Shown piece by piece: positions 1 through 8,721 of a stretch of 64,000 bases of DNA (within the stretch, counting starts at the first letter, position 1; every line of letters starts with the position of its first letter). Under the pieces are notes generated by a model, which did not search any database, had not been told where the DNA came from, and was given only the letters and a program-made list of their open reading frames with translations. The position numbers and the translations under genes are program-made. This stretch comes from a bacterium (GTDB taxonomy: Bacteria; UBA8248): positions 195,805-259,804 of the forward strand of contig JAJDYR010000037.1 of the NCBI GenBank assembly GCA_022825065.1. Direction: 5' to 3'.

Positions 1-174
1 GCGATATGTGTGGTGATGATGTTCTCTGCCCTTCTGGCATCGTTTTTGCCGTTGCTGCTTCATCGTTTTCGGGTGGACCCCGCCGTGGCGACGGGGCCTT
101 TTGTCACGACCGGAGTCGATGTCCTGGGGCTTTTGATTTACTTTAACATCGCTCGTTTGTTTCTTTTTTCATAA
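1..174 (+). CDS. mgtE: Magnesium transporter MgtE, C-terminal end (partial)
   Basis: Only the last 57 codons lie in the window, open from base 1 to a TAA stop. The translation is hydrophobic and contains [18 protein letters not shown], which is the conserved block of the last transmembrane helices of MgtE. The Asp in TGVD is the conserved pore residue of the family. MgtE is an inner-membrane Mg2+ channel/transporter gated by cytosolic N and CBS domains, which would lie upstream of the window. The next gene begins 21 bases later on the same strand, so the two may be co-transcribed. Confidence 0.85.
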   Translation, partial: AICVVMMFSALLASFLPLLLHRFRVDPAVATGPFVTTGVDVLGLLIYFNIARLFLFS

Positions 175-195
175 CCGCTCATAGGTTTATCCGGC

Positions 196-621
196 TTGGT
201 TCTTTCCATTGATTTCCGTGTAAGGTATGCCGAAACCGACCAGATGGGCGTGGTGCACCACTCGGTCTATTATGTATGGTTCGAGCAGCTCAGAACGGAG
301 TATTTTCGTAATATCGGATTTCCCTACGGGCAACTCGAAGAAAAGGGCATCTTCTTTCCCGTCGTAGAGAGCCGTTGCGTGTATAAGGAAGGCGCCCGGT
401 ATGATGGCGAGGTGAGGGTCACCGGCTGGTTCAGAGAACCCGAAGGCATCCGGGTCCGGATCGATTATCTGGTGGAGCAGGAGGGGCGAGTTCTGGTGAA
501 AGGCTATACGCTTCATGCGAGAACCGATGCGGGCGGAAAACCAAGACGCATTCCTCCTGAAATTCTCAAGAAGATCAGGGAGGAGGCCGCACCCGTCACG
601 GAAGGACCGCATCTGGAATAG
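196..621 (+). CDS. YbgC/FadM-type acyl-CoA thioesterase (4HBT hotdog family)
   Basis: 141-residue protein of the usual size for single hotdog-fold thioesterases. Near the N-terminus it has VRYAETDQMGVVHHSVYYVWFE, the 4-hydroxybenzoyl-CoA thioesterase family signature. The Asp of ETDQMG is the catalytic residue and the following His/Tyr stretch is typical of YbgC. It is expected to hydrolyse short- or branched-chain acyl-CoA or a 4-hydroxybenzoyl-CoA-like ester in the cytosol. The start is a TTG at 196 because no in-frame ATG precedes the conserved motif; the exact start is uncertain. It lies between mgtE and leuS on the same strand. The true substrate cannot be read from sequence. Confidence 0.85.
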   Translation: MVLSIDFRVRYAETDQMGVVHHSVYYVWFEQLRTEYFRNIGFPYGQLEEKGIFFPVVESRCVYKEGARYDGEVRVTGWFREPEGIRVRIDYLVEQEGRVLVKGYTLHARTDAGGKPRRIPPEILKKIREEAAPVTEGPHLE

Positions 622-695
622 CGCTAATCATTCGAGGCGGGCGGAGCGCCTGCCGGGTAATTTCAGGAACGCATACCGAATAATTGAGGAAATTC

Positions 696-3308
696 ATGCT
701 CGGCGAATATAGTCCATCACGTTACGAGGAAAAATGGCAGAACCATTGGGCGGAGGAGAAGATATTCGAGACCTCCGATCATCCCGGCGATAAGCCTACC
801 TATTATTCCCTGATGATGTTTCCCTACCCATCGGGCGATCTGCACATGGGCCATGCGTGTAACTACACGATGGGCGACGCCATCAGCCGCTACCGGAAGA
901 TGCGCGGCTTCGAGGTCTTGCACCCGATGGGCTGGGACGCCCTGGGGCTACCGGCTGAGAACGCGGCGATCAATGCCGGCGCGCATCCCGCCGCATGGAC
1001 CCAAAAAAACATCGACAACATGAGACGCCAGCTTCGCATGGCGGGTCTCGCCTATGACTGGCCGCGAGAGATTTCCACCGCGCATCCGGGCTATTACAAG
1101 TGGACGCAGTGGATTTTCCTCAAAATGCTCGAGAACGGCTTGGCGTATAAGCGAGAAGCCCTCGTCAACTGGGACCCGGTGGATGGCACGGTTCTCGCGA
1201 ACGAACAGATCCACGACGGTATCGCCTGGCGCAGTGGCGCCAAGGTGGAAAAACGCTGGCTCAGCCAGTGGTTCCTGAAGATTACGGATTATGCACAGCG
1301 CTTGCTCGACGATCTCGATGGCCTCGTCGGTTGGCCCGAGCACGTCAAGCAGCAACAAAGAAACTGGCTGGGACGCAGCGAAGGCGCGCGAATCGATTTC
1401 AAACTCGAATCGACAGGCGAGACGCTCTCCGTGTTCACCACCAGGCCGGATACGGTATACGGCGTCACCTTCATGGTCTGCGCGCCCGAGCATCCCCTTA
1501 TCGATCAGTTGCTGGAGAACAATCCGCGTGCGGATTCCATCCGCGAGGCCGTGGAAGCCATGCAGGCCCAAAGCGCCGCGGAACGCATGAGCGAGGAGAG
1601 TGAGAAGACGGGCATCGACACGGGTCATTTCATCATCAACCCCGTTAATGGAGACCGCGTACCCCTGCTCGTGGCCGATTACGCGCTGATGGAATACGGC
1701 ACGGGCATCGTCATGGGCGTGCCCGCGCACGATCAGCGCGATTTCCTCTTTGCCAGGAAATACGGCATCCCCGTCAAGGTGGTCATCCAGCATCCCGAGG
1801 GAGGGCTGGATGGCGACACGATGGAGGAGGCATACATCGAAGATGGCGTGATGGAGAATTCCGGGCCCTTTGACGGGCAGCCGAACCGCGAAGCGTATCC
1901 GAAGATGACCGATTATTTTGCAGATAATGGTTTTGGGGATAAGACCATCAACTGGCGGCTGAGAGACTGGCTCATTTCGCGTCAGCGCTATTGGGGAGTG
2001 CCGATTCCCGTCATTTATGAGGAAGACGGCAGTATTACTCCGGTGCCGGACGACCATCTGCCCGTCATGCACCCGCGCGACGTCGAGTTCACGGGCCGGG
2101 GCGGGAATCCCCTGGACCAGAGCGAGGATTTCGTGAATGTCATCAGCCCGAAAACCGGCAGGCCCGCGCGCCGTGAGACGGACACGATGGACACTTTTGT
2201 GGACTCGTCCTGGTATTACCTGCGCTACGTCAGCCCCCGTGATGATGACGCCGTATTCCAGTCGGAAAACGTGAACCGCTGGCTGCCGGTGACGCAGTAC
2301 ATCGGGGGTGCTGAACACGCCGTCATGCACCTGCTGTACTCACGGTTTTTCACAAAAGTGCTCTACGACCTGGGTCTCGTCTCTTTCGAGGAGCCGTTCG
2401 AAAATCTCTTCACCCAGGGAATGGTGTGCAGAATGGCCTACTATGTGGCGGATGCGCGTGGCCGCGTCTGGGTGCCTTATCAGGATGTGGACGAGGAATC
2501 TCTGGTCGTCACGGCGGACGGCCCGAGCGGCAGCGGCTACGAAGCCGGGCAGAAGGTGCTCTCCGAGATGGCCTCGATGAGCAAATCGAAGATGAACGGG
2601 GTCTCGATTGAAGAATGCACCGGAAAATACGGGGCGGATGCGGGCAGGCTCTATACGCTTTTCATCGGCCCTCCCGAGCGCTCGAAGGAATGGCGCGACG
2701 ACGGCCTGATCGGCGTGCACCGCTTCCTGCAAAGGCTTTGGGTGACGTTCTCCGAACGGCTCGAGGGTTGGCGGGAAACGGAAGCCTATTCAGGGGATGG
2801 GGATGGACTGTCCGCTTCAGGGAGAAAACTCAGACGCGACGCCCACGCCACCTTGAAGGCTGTGACGGAAGTTTATGAGCACTCCTTCTCTTTCAACACG
2901 GCGGTCGCGCGCATCATGGAGTTGGCCACGTCGCTTCGCGCGGAGGCCGATGCCGAAAATGCGGTGCAGCGCGAAGCGGCCGAGATTCTCCTGTGTTGCA
3001 TGGCGCCCATGGCGCCCCACGTGACGGAGGAGCTCTGGCAAGCCTTGGGCACGAGTGGGGGCGAGGCGAGTATCTTCCGTGAAGCATGGCCTGAGGTGGA
3101 CGAAGCGGCCATAGCCGCCGAGGAGAAGGAATTCGCCGTTCAGGTGAACGGAAAGACGAGGCGTACGTTCATGGCGCTTCCGGATGCGCCCGAGGAGGAA
3201 CTGAGGGAAAAAGCGGAAGCCGTAACGGCCAGTTACATAGGCGATAAGGAGATCGTGAAGCACATCGTCGTGCCGGGGCGTCTGGTGAACATCATTGTGA
3301 AGGGGTAG
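696..3308 (+). CDS. leuS: Leucyl-tRNA synthetase
   Basis: 870-residue class I aminoacyl-tRNA synthetase that charges tRNA-Leu. The N-terminus (MLGEYSPSRYEEKWQ) and PYPSGDLHMGH, the HIGH motif near residue 50, are characteristic of bacterial LeuRS. An inserted editing (CP1) domain follows, then the WYYLRY block and the class signature SMSKSKMNG near residue 627. In that motif the usual first Lys of KMSKS is Ser, a small deviation. The C-terminal anticodon-binding region contains MAPMAPHVTEELW. I chose ATG 696 because a TTGAGGA ribosome-binding site lies 5 bases upstream; an earlier TTG at 684 overlaps that site. Length is normal for the family. Confidence 0.97.
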   Translation: MLGEYSPSRYEEKWQNHWAEEKIFETSDHPGDKPTYYSLMMFPYPSGDLHMGHACNYTMGDAISRYRKMRGFEVLHPMGWDALGLPAENAAINAGAHPAAWTQKNIDNMRRQLRMAGLAYDWPREISTAHPGYYKWTQWIFLKMLENGLAYKREALVNWDPVDGTVLANEQIHDGIAWRSGAKVEKRWLSQWFLKITDYAQRLLDDLDGLVGWPEHVKQQQRNWLGRSEGARIDFKLESTGETLSVFTTRPDTVYGVTFMVCAPEHPLIDQLLENNPRADSIREAVEAMQAQSAAERMSEESEKTGIDTGHFIINPVNGDRVPLLVADYALMEYGTGIVMGVPAHDQRDFLFARKYGIPVKVVIQHPEGGLDGDTMEEAYIEDGVMENSGPFDGQPNREAYPKMTDYFADNGFGDKTINWRLRDWLISRQRYWGVPIPVIYEEDGSITPVPDDHLPVMHPRDVEFTGRGGNPLDQSEDFVNVISPKTGRPARRETDTMDTFVDSSWYYLRYVSPRDDDAVFQSENVNRWLPVTQYIGGAEHAVMHLLYSRFFTKVLYDLGLVSFEEPFENLFTQGMVCRMAYYVADARGRVWVPYQDVDEESLVVTADGPSGSGYEAGQKVLSEMASMSKSKMNGVSIEECTGKYGADAGRLYTLFIGPPERSKEWRDDGLIGVHRFLQRLWVTFSERLEGWRETEAYSGDGDGLSASGRKLRRDAHATLKAVTEVYEHSFSFNTAVARIMELATSLRAEADAENAVQREAAEILLCCMAPMAPHVTEELWQALGTSGGEASIFREAWPEVDEAAIAAEEKEFAVQVNGKTRRTFMALPDAPEEELREKAEAVTASYIGDKEIVKHIVVPGRLVNIIVKG

Positions 3309-3385
3309 ATGACTCCGGTATCATTTTTGGAGCGATATAACGGGAATGATTCATAATGTCATGACTTCTGGAGAGGAGATGGAAA

Positions 3386-3838
3386 ATGGCCGAGCGCCCG
3401 AAAGAGATGGATGAATTTTTACAAGAACCACATATGGCGAGAATCGCCACTACGAATGCGGATGGCTCGCCGCACGTCATCCCGCTTTTGTATCTGTTCA
3501 ATCCCGAGGATGCGAGTTTCTTCATCAGCACGGGTGAAGATTCGGTCTCGGTGAAAAACCTGAAGCGCAATCCGGCCTTTGCCATTTGCATCGATGATGA
3601 AAAAGCTCCTTTCCGCGCCGTTGTCGTGGAGGGTGAGGCGCAGGTTTCCGAGACGATGGGAACGGACCACGAGGGGCTGAAAAGCGTGGTGGATCATTTC
3701 TTCGGGCCGGAGATGTGGGCGAATTACGTCAACACGCCCATTGCGCAAAAAATACGCGTGCGTATCACCATGGTGCCCAAGAAGTGGAAATGGTGGGATT
3801 ACCGCAGAATGTTGATGGGTTCGGTGACGGTAGACTAG
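3386..3838 (+). CDS. Pyridoxamine 5'-phosphate oxidase-like FMN/F420-binding protein
   Basis: 150-residue protein with the split-barrel signature of the PNPOx-like family: EFLQEPHMARIATTNADGSPHVIPL followed by a strand-turn-strand core and FRAVVVEGEAQV. Such proteins bind FMN or F420 and reduce small substrates or bind heme; the substrate is unknown. A GGAGAGGAGATGG ribosome-binding region stands just ahead of the ATG. The gene is followed by a strong intrinsic terminator at 3857-3888, so it probably forms the end of a short transcript after leuS or has its own promoter in the 77-base gap. The family-level call is firm; the function is open. Confidence 0.8.
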   Translation: MAERPKEMDEFLQEPHMARIATTNADGSPHVIPLLYLFNPEDASFFISTGEDSVSVKNLKRNPAFAICIDDEKAPFRAVVVEGEAQVSETMGTDHEGLKSVVDHFFGPEMWANYVNTPIAQKIRVRITMVPKKWKWWDYRRMLMGSVTVD

Positions 3839-3856
3839 GTTAGCTGGCGACAGGAA

Positions 3857-3888
3857 AGCCCCGGAGAGTTATCTCCGGGGCTTTTTTT
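3857..3888 (+). terminator. Intrinsic terminator
   Basis: An 11-bp perfect stem (3857-3867 with 3872-3882, AGCCCCGGAGA/TCTCCGGGGCT) has a GTTA loop and runs into seven T residues. It sits 19 bases after the stop of the FMN-binding protein, and the convergent reverse-strand gene ends just beyond it, so it may separate the two transcripts. Confidence 0.92.
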
Positions 3889-3892
3889 CGGT

Positions 3893-4720
3893 TTATTTCC
3901 TTCTCGCCTGTTGAATCATTCGGGTGAGTTGTGCCGAGGTGAGCGCGCCCGGGAACATTTGATCGCCGACAACAAAGGCGGGTGTGCCGCGTATTCCTAG
4001 AGAACGCGCCAGTGCGCGTGTCTTTACTATATAGGCCTGGATGTCAGGCGCTTGCATGTCTTTTTTCAGGCGGGCCGTGTCGATGCCCACCGCCGTGGCG
4101 ACTTTCATGATGCTCGCTTCATCATAAGAGATTTTGGCTTTGATGAGCGCTTTGTGAAAAACCAGATATTTGCCCTGCGCGCGCGAGGCGAGCGCCGCCC
4201 GGGCCGCCAATACGGAATTGGGCCCCAGGACAGGGAATTCCTTGTAGACGAGGCGGATTTTCTTGTCTTTCGCGAGCGCAGCCTCCACAACAGGGGCCAC
4301 CCGCTTGCAATACCCGCATCGGTAATCGAAAAACTCCACAATCGTCACGTCCCCGTTGGGGTTCCCGCCCACGGGGTCTTCGGGGTCCGCATAAATTTGT
4401 TTCCTGTTTTTCTGGATGGAAGTCCGGGCCGCAGCCAGGCGCATTGCTTCCCGCTTTGCCTGTAGGGCTCGTATGGCTTCTTCGAGCACTTCGGGGTTGT
4501 TGATGAGATATTCTCTGATAATTTTCTCGATGCGCTTTTTGTCGAGGCTTTGCGCCACGAGTGTGGGGGCGGGCGCTGCTTTCGGCTTCGCATCCGGAGA
4601 GGTGAGTGTGACTGCGTGGTTTTTATCTTTTTGGCTGTTCGCGGATGGAAGCAGGAAAACGCCTGAGAAGATCATGGCGCCCGCAAGCAATATGGCGATG
4701 AAACCCGGTTTTTTCGACAT
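3893..4720 (-). CDS. DsbA-family thiol:disulfide oxidoreductase, exported
   Basis: 275-residue periplasmic thioredoxin-fold protein. Residues 1-29 form a signal peptide or membrane anchor (basic start, then an IAILLAGAMIFSGVFLL core). A helical linker with KIIREYLINNPEVLEEAIRAL follows, as in the DsbA/ScsC/BdbD type of copper-sensitivity proteins. The redox motif is CGYC at residues 135-138 in VEFFDYRCGYCK, and the cis-Pro loop is GTPAFVVG near the C-terminus. It likely oxidises or isomerises disulfides in exported proteins. The ATG has an AAAGGA site 7 bases upstream. It is transcribed alone, convergent with the FMN-binding gene. No DsbB partner is nearby. Confidence 0.9.
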   Translation of the reverse strand: MSKKPGFIAILLAGAMIFSGVFLLPSANSQKDKNHAVTLTSPDAKPKAAPAPTLVAQSLDKKRIEKIIREYLINNPEVLEEAIRALQAKREAMRLAAARTSIQKNRKQIYADPEDPVGGNPNGDVTIVEFFDYRCGYCKRVAPVVEAALAKDKKIRLVYKEFPVLGPNSVLAARAALASRAQGKYLVFHKALIKAKISYDEASIMKVATAVGIDTARLKKDMQAPDIQAYIVKTRALARSLGIRGTPAFVVGDQMFPGALTSAQLTRMIQQARRK

Positions 4721-4865
4721 TCGAAAGTCCTTTCACTGGGGTATAAGCGGCTGAAGTGCAAACGTGGACTCGCGTGCACCAACCACGCGCGCGCATGTTA
4801 TGATGGCGCACCATTTTAGGCAAACGGATTATTTCTGCTCTGCATTCGCTTTTGGAGGGATAGGA

Positions 4866-5375
4866 ATGGGTTGTAATGTCGCACGGCTTGGTCACATGGG
4901 AATCCACGTGAGTGACGTGGAGCGATCCATCAAGTTTTACCGGGATGTGGTGGGTCTCAAGCTGACAGGAAAGTGGGGTCCGCCGGATTTTTTCCGACCG
5001 ATCTGTTTCATGCGCTGCGCGGAAAAACACCACACCCTGGTCCTTTTTGAATTGCCCGAAGACGCCGTGAAAGCGGGCCTGACGACAGGCGACTCCGAGC
5101 ACCGAACGGACGTGGGACTCCACCATATCGCTTTTGAAGTGGATGACCGTGAAAATTGGCTTCTCGCCCAGGAACACGTGAAATCCTGTGGCGTCGAGTT
5201 CGTCTCGGGCCCATACGTTCACGCGCATGAGGGCTTGGATGAGAACGGGTTCATCGGCGGAAGCGGAAGCCATGCGTTCTACTTTCTGGACCCCGACGGC
5301 AACCGGATAGAAATCTATTGCTGGATGATGCGCGTCACCAAGCCGAGCGTTTCCGCTCCCAACCCCGATCTTTAG
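4866..5375 (+). CDS. VOC-family (glyoxalase/extradiol dioxygenase-like) protein
   Basis: 169-residue vicinal-oxygen-chelate protein. LGHMGIHVSDVERSIKFYRDVVGL opens the domain, GLHHIAFEVDD carries the second metal-ligand His, and YFLDPDGNRIEIYC supplies the closing Glu. These give a His-His-Glu metal triad like extradiol dioxygenases and glyoxalases. I prefer ATG 4866 over an upstream in-frame ATG at 4764 because TTTGGAGGGATAGGA precedes it and homology to the fold begins here. The next gene, an Ldh-type dehydrogenase, starts 22 bases downstream and is probably co-transcribed. The substrate is unknown; ring-cleavage dioxygenase activity is possible but unproven. Confidence 0.85.
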   Translation: MGCNVARLGHMGIHVSDVERSIKFYRDVVGLKLTGKWGPPDFFRPICFMRCAEKHHTLVLFELPEDAVKAGLTTGDSEHRTDVGLHHIAFEVDDRENWLLAQEHVKSCGVEFVSGPYVHAHEGLDENGFIGGSGSHAFYFLDPDGNRIEIYCWMMRVTKPSVSAPNPDL

Positions 5376-5397
5376 ATACAGAAAGGTTTTTTCGCAC

Positions 5398-6450
5398 ATG
5401 AGTCAAAATGATGAGCGCATCGTCAACGCGGACGCTCTGCGCGATTTGATGGAGCGCATCCTGACGGCTGCGGGATGTTCGCACGAGCAATCGATGGCGA
5501 CGGCCGACGTATTGATAGAAGCCGATCTCAGGGGGTATTCCACCCACGGCCTGATTCGCCTGCCCAATATGATCAGAAGAATCCAGAGCGGGATGATCAA
5601 CGCCGAGGCCAGGCCCCATGTCATCCATGAGCGGGAGGGTTCCGCGCTGGTGGAGGGCGATCGCGCCATGGGGCCCGTGGGTGCGACTTATGGCGCAAGC
5701 CTTGCGGCCAGGAAGGCGGAAAAGGCCGGCTCCTGCACCGTGGGAGTCGTGAACAGCGACCATATCTGTATGACGGGCTATTACGCCGAGCGTATCGCCC
5801 GTGCCGGCTGCGTGGGAATCGTCACGGGCGTCACGCAGCCGCTGGTTCATGCTTTCGGGGGCGTGGAGCGCCTGATGGGCACGAATCCTTTTTCAATCGC
5901 CGTTCCAAGGAGTGGGGACGAACCCGTACTCCTCGATTTCGCGACGAGTGCGATTCCTTATGGGATGATCCTGAGGGCGACCGTCACCGGTGAGCCGATT
6001 CCAGAAGGCGTGGCGGTGGGTCCGGATGGCGAACCGACGACGGATGCCAAAACGGCCGCCGCGGGCGCGGTCGCGCCATTCGGGGGGCACAAAGGCTATG
6101 GCCTTTGCCTGCTGATCGGTCTTCTGGCGGGGCCTTTGCTCGGGGCCAAGGTGGGCAAGCCGCTCAGCCAGTCGGTGCATGAGGGACATTACGACAAGGG
6201 GGATTTGTTCATTGCCATCGACCCCTCCGCTTTCGGGGATCCGAAGGTGTTCAGGGAGATGGTCGATTTCCACGTCGCCGAGGTAAAGAACACGCGCAGG
6301 GCGCCCGGCGTAGAGGAGATTCGCGTGCCGGGGGAACGCAGCTTCAGGGAGAAGGAAAGAAGGCTGCGGGAAGGAATCCCGGTAGGCGATGGCGTGTGGA
6401 AGCAGGTGGCGGAAATCTCGGATGAACTCAAAGTGGCGATGCCCGTCTGA
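5398..6450 (+). CDS. Ldh family (malate/L-sulfolactate/ureidoglycolate) NAD(P)-dependent dehydrogenase
   Basis: 350-residue member of the Ldh_2 family, unrelated to classical Rossmann lactate dehydrogenases. Family landmarks are ADLRGYSTHGLIRLP (the catalytic His is in STHG), GTNPFSIAVP, LLDFATSAIPYG and FGGHKGYGL. Known members oxidise malate, sulfolactate, ureidoglycolate or 2,3-diketogulonate with NAD(P). Length is typical. It follows the VOC protein by 22 bases on the same strand, suggesting a two-gene unit, and a hairpin lies after the stop. Which 2-hydroxyacid is used cannot be told from sequence. Confidence 0.88.
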   Translation: MSQNDERIVNADALRDLMERILTAAGCSHEQSMATADVLIEADLRGYSTHGLIRLPNMIRRIQSGMINAEARPHVIHEREGSALVEGDRAMGPVGATYGASLAARKAEKAGSCTVGVVNSDHICMTGYYAERIARAGCVGIVTGVTQPLVHAFGGVERLMGTNPFSIAVPRSGDEPVLLDFATSAIPYGMILRATVTGEPIPEGVAVGPDGEPTTDAKTAAAGAVAPFGGHKGYGLCLLIGLLAGPLLGAKVGKPLSQSVHEGHYDKGDLFIAIDPSAFGDPKVFREMVDFHVAEVKNTRRAPGVEEIRVPGERSFREKERRLREGIPVGDGVWKQVAEISDELKVAMPV

Positions 6451-6467
6451 TGCCGATGCCGACTTCA

Positions 6468-6494
6468 TGCTCCTGAAGATTCAACTCAGGAGCA
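6468..6494 (+). terminator. Hairpin after the Ldh-type gene, possible terminator
   Basis: A perfect 9-bp inverted repeat (TGCTCCTGA/TCAGGAGCA) with a 9-base loop begins 18 bases after the stop codon. Only a broken T-rich stretch follows, so termination is plausible but weaker than the other terminators in this window. Confidence 0.4.
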
Positions 6495-6603
6495 CATCGT
6501 TTCATTCTGAGGATTGGTGTCTACCGAAGGTGTTTTCATCGCTCGCGCTTTTGCGTGGAGGCTTGGAGTTTCACATTACCAGGCATAAGGGCGGATTTTC
6601 GTG

Positions 6604-7425
6604 ATGGCTGATTTTTTTGCGCGCGCCGTATCGTGGGTGGAACAGGAAAACCACAGGTTCATCGGGATCTTGCGAGGCTTTAGCGAGCAGGAGTGGCGCG
6701 CACCCACTTTTTGTCCGGGTTGGTGTGTGGCCGACGTGGTGGCGCACATGACGCTGGGCGCGCGTTTTTATGCGCACGTCATCCCCGCTGGCGCCGCAGG
6801 GCTTCTGGAGTTGCCTTTCGGCGCGGAAAATTTGGAATCGTTCTGGGCGTATCGTAAAAAAGTGGGGGACGAACTCGTCGCGCTTTCAGACGATGAGCGG
6901 ATAGACGCCTTCGCCGAAGCCGTATGGCGGCTGCAGGAAGTCTTCGAGGGGGTTCAGCCCGATGCTTTGGATAAAAAAGCCTGGCATTGGCTCGCACCGT
7001 GCCCAATCCGCACGTTTTCCGGACAAAGGCTCTATGAACTGATCCTCCACGACTGGGACATTCGCAATCAGCCCGATGGCGATTTGCATGCCTCGTCCCT
7101 GCCTGTGGCGGTGGATTGTCTGCCCGAGCGTTTTCCCATCTTCTTCGGTGCGCGGGGAGATAAAGATTTCAGTGGAACAATTTGCTTTGAAACGAACGAA
7201 CCTGAACGGATATGGGCCCTGCGCATCGAAAAAGGCGAGTCCGAAATCTTGTTTTCCGATGATGGGGGTTGCGACGCGCGCGTCGTATGCGGCGGGAGCG
7301 ACTTGGTTCTGCTCACCACGGGCCGGGCTATGCTGGAGGAAAAGGAAGGAAGTGGTCGCCTGCGCATCGAAGGCGACAGGGCGATGGCTGTCAAGGTGCT
7401 CGAGGTACTGAGCCGTCCCTTTTAA
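6604..7425 (+). CDS. DinB-like / mycothiol-dependent maleylpyruvate isomerase family protein
   Basis: 273-residue protein. The N-terminal half has the DinB/MDMPI four-helix layout with CPGWCVADVVAHMTLGARFYAHV, whose His is a metal ligand, and YELILHDWDIR supplies further ligands. The C-terminal half resembles the SCP2-like lid of maleylpyruvate isomerase family proteins (DARVVCGGSDLVLLTTGR). The annotation follows the TIGR03083 type. Many members occur in organisms lacking mycothiol, so the thiol cofactor here is not known. A GTG at 6601 is directly followed by ATG 6604; either could start the protein. No operon partner is obvious. Confidence 0.75.
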   Translation: MADFFARAVSWVEQENHRFIGILRGFSEQEWRAPTFCPGWCVADVVAHMTLGARFYAHVIPAGAAGLLELPFGAENLESFWAYRKKVGDELVALSDDERIDAFAEAVWRLQEVFEGVQPDALDKKAWHWLAPCPIRTFSGQRLYELILHDWDIRNQPDGDLHASSLPVAVDCLPERFPIFFGARGDKDFSGTICFETNEPERIWALRIEKGESEILFSDDGGCDARVVCGGSDLVLLTTGRAMLEEKEGSGRLRIEGDRAMAVKVLEVLSRPF

Positions 7426-7431
7426 CAACCG

Positions 7432-8715
7432 CTATGCTTCAGAGGTTCCTCGTGGCGTTTCATAGACGAACAGGCACAAGAAGATGCAGAACACCAGGCC
7501 CGCCGCTATCCCGACGAAGGGGATCACGTAACTTCCCGTGTAGTCGAAAATAAAACCCGCCAAAGGTGGGCCGATGAACCCCCCAAGGCCAAAGAAAATT
7601 TCGAGCAGTCCGATGGTGGCGCCGAACGAGGGGCCCCTGAACGCATCCGCGGACATGGATGAGTAGCATACGCTCATTCCGCCGAGGCCCATACCGTAGA
7701 CGAATATGAAGACCCATCCCATCAGAAATTTCAACGATATATGAGGGATGGAAAGCAAAATAACGATCCCGCAAATCGTCATTAAAGACGAAAGCGCCTG
7801 GGCGCGCTGCCTGCCGATGATATCGCTCAGCCAGCCCATCGAAAACGTGGCGAGCATCCGGATCGCGCCCAGCATCCCGAAGAAAAAAGCCGCCAGAGCC
7901 GTGCTGTATTCGGCATCGACCAGAAAAAGCTGGAGTTGGCTCAATATGGAGTTGTTGTTCAGCCCCATGAAGAAGACGACGATGAGGAGCGTCCAGAAGT
8001 TCTTTTTCCGGCAGACCTGCCGAAACACCTTGAGTAAGGAAGGACTGGGCGATTTTCCGCTTGCTCCGGACGGTGAATGGGCGGGAGGCTCGGGTTCCCC
8101 GTCAAGGTATTGCCCCACTTCCTCGGGGCTTCTTCGGAGCAGCAATGCAGTCAGGGGGACGACGATGAAAAGGATGGCCAGACCAAAAATCAAATAGGTC
8201 AGGCGCCAGCCCAGAGAGGAGATGAGCCTTTCGATAAGGGGGATGAATAGCAGGATTCCCGTCCCGCTGCCCGAGAGGGCCAACCCCGTGGCGAGGCCGC
8301 GCTTTTTCTGAAACCACCGAGGCATGAGGGCGCTGTGCATCGCAAAGCCGCTCAGTGCCATTCCGATTCCCACGAACAGGCAAGGAACCAGGTAGACGTG
8401 CCATAGGTCGCTGATGAAATAGGCCAGCGTGAAGCCTACGCCTACAAACACCGAACCCCAGGGCATGACCGCCCGCGCTCCTTTTTTGTCGAACAGGTTT
8501 CCCGCGATGGGGCTCAATAGCGCATAGCTGCCCAGCATCAGAGCGTATGCCCCGCCCAGGGCGCCTCGCCCCCAGCCGAATTCCTGGATCAGCGGAACCT
8601 GAAAGATGGAAAAAGAAAAGCGCGCCGTTTGATGAAACGCCATGGCGGTGAAGGACGTGCCGACGATTACCCACCCGTAATAAATCCAGGGGCGGGTGGC
8701 TTTTCCTCCTCCCAT
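7432..8715 (-). CDS. MFS transporter (OFA/monocarboxylate-like), paralog 1
   Basis: 427-residue major facilitator with about 12 hydrophobic segments. The first is WIYYGWVIVGTSFTAMAFHQTARFSF and the first half ends with QKKRGLATGLALSGSG, typical of oxalate/formate or monocarboxylate-type MFS proteins. The cytoplasmic loop after helix 6 is polar and Ser/Pro-rich. It is preceded 6 bases upstream by a second MFS gene of the same design on the same strand, and the two proteins align through most of their length, so they arose by tandem duplication. The substrate, likely an organic acid, is inferred only from family resemblance. Confidence 0.88.
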   Translation of the reverse strand: MGGGKATRPWIYYGWVIVGTSFTAMAFHQTARFSFSIFQVPLIQEFGWGRGALGGAYALMLGSYALLSPIAGNLFDKKGARAVMPWGSVFVGVGFTLAYFISDLWHVYLVPCLFVGIGMALSGFAMHSALMPRWFQKKRGLATGLALSGSGTGILLFIPLIERLISSLGWRLTYLIFGLAILFIVVPLTALLLRRSPEEVGQYLDGEPEPPAHSPSGASGKSPSPSLLKVFRQVCRKKNFWTLLIVVFFMGLNNNSILSQLQLFLVDAEYSTALAAFFFGMLGAIRMLATFSMGWLSDIIGRQRAQALSSLMTICGIVILLSIPHISLKFLMGWVFIFVYGMGLGGMSVCYSSMSADAFRGPSFGATIGLLEIFFGLGGFIGPPLAGFIFDYTGSYVIPFVGIAAGLVFCIFLCLFVYETPRGTSEA

Positions 8716-8721
8716 GGCGGT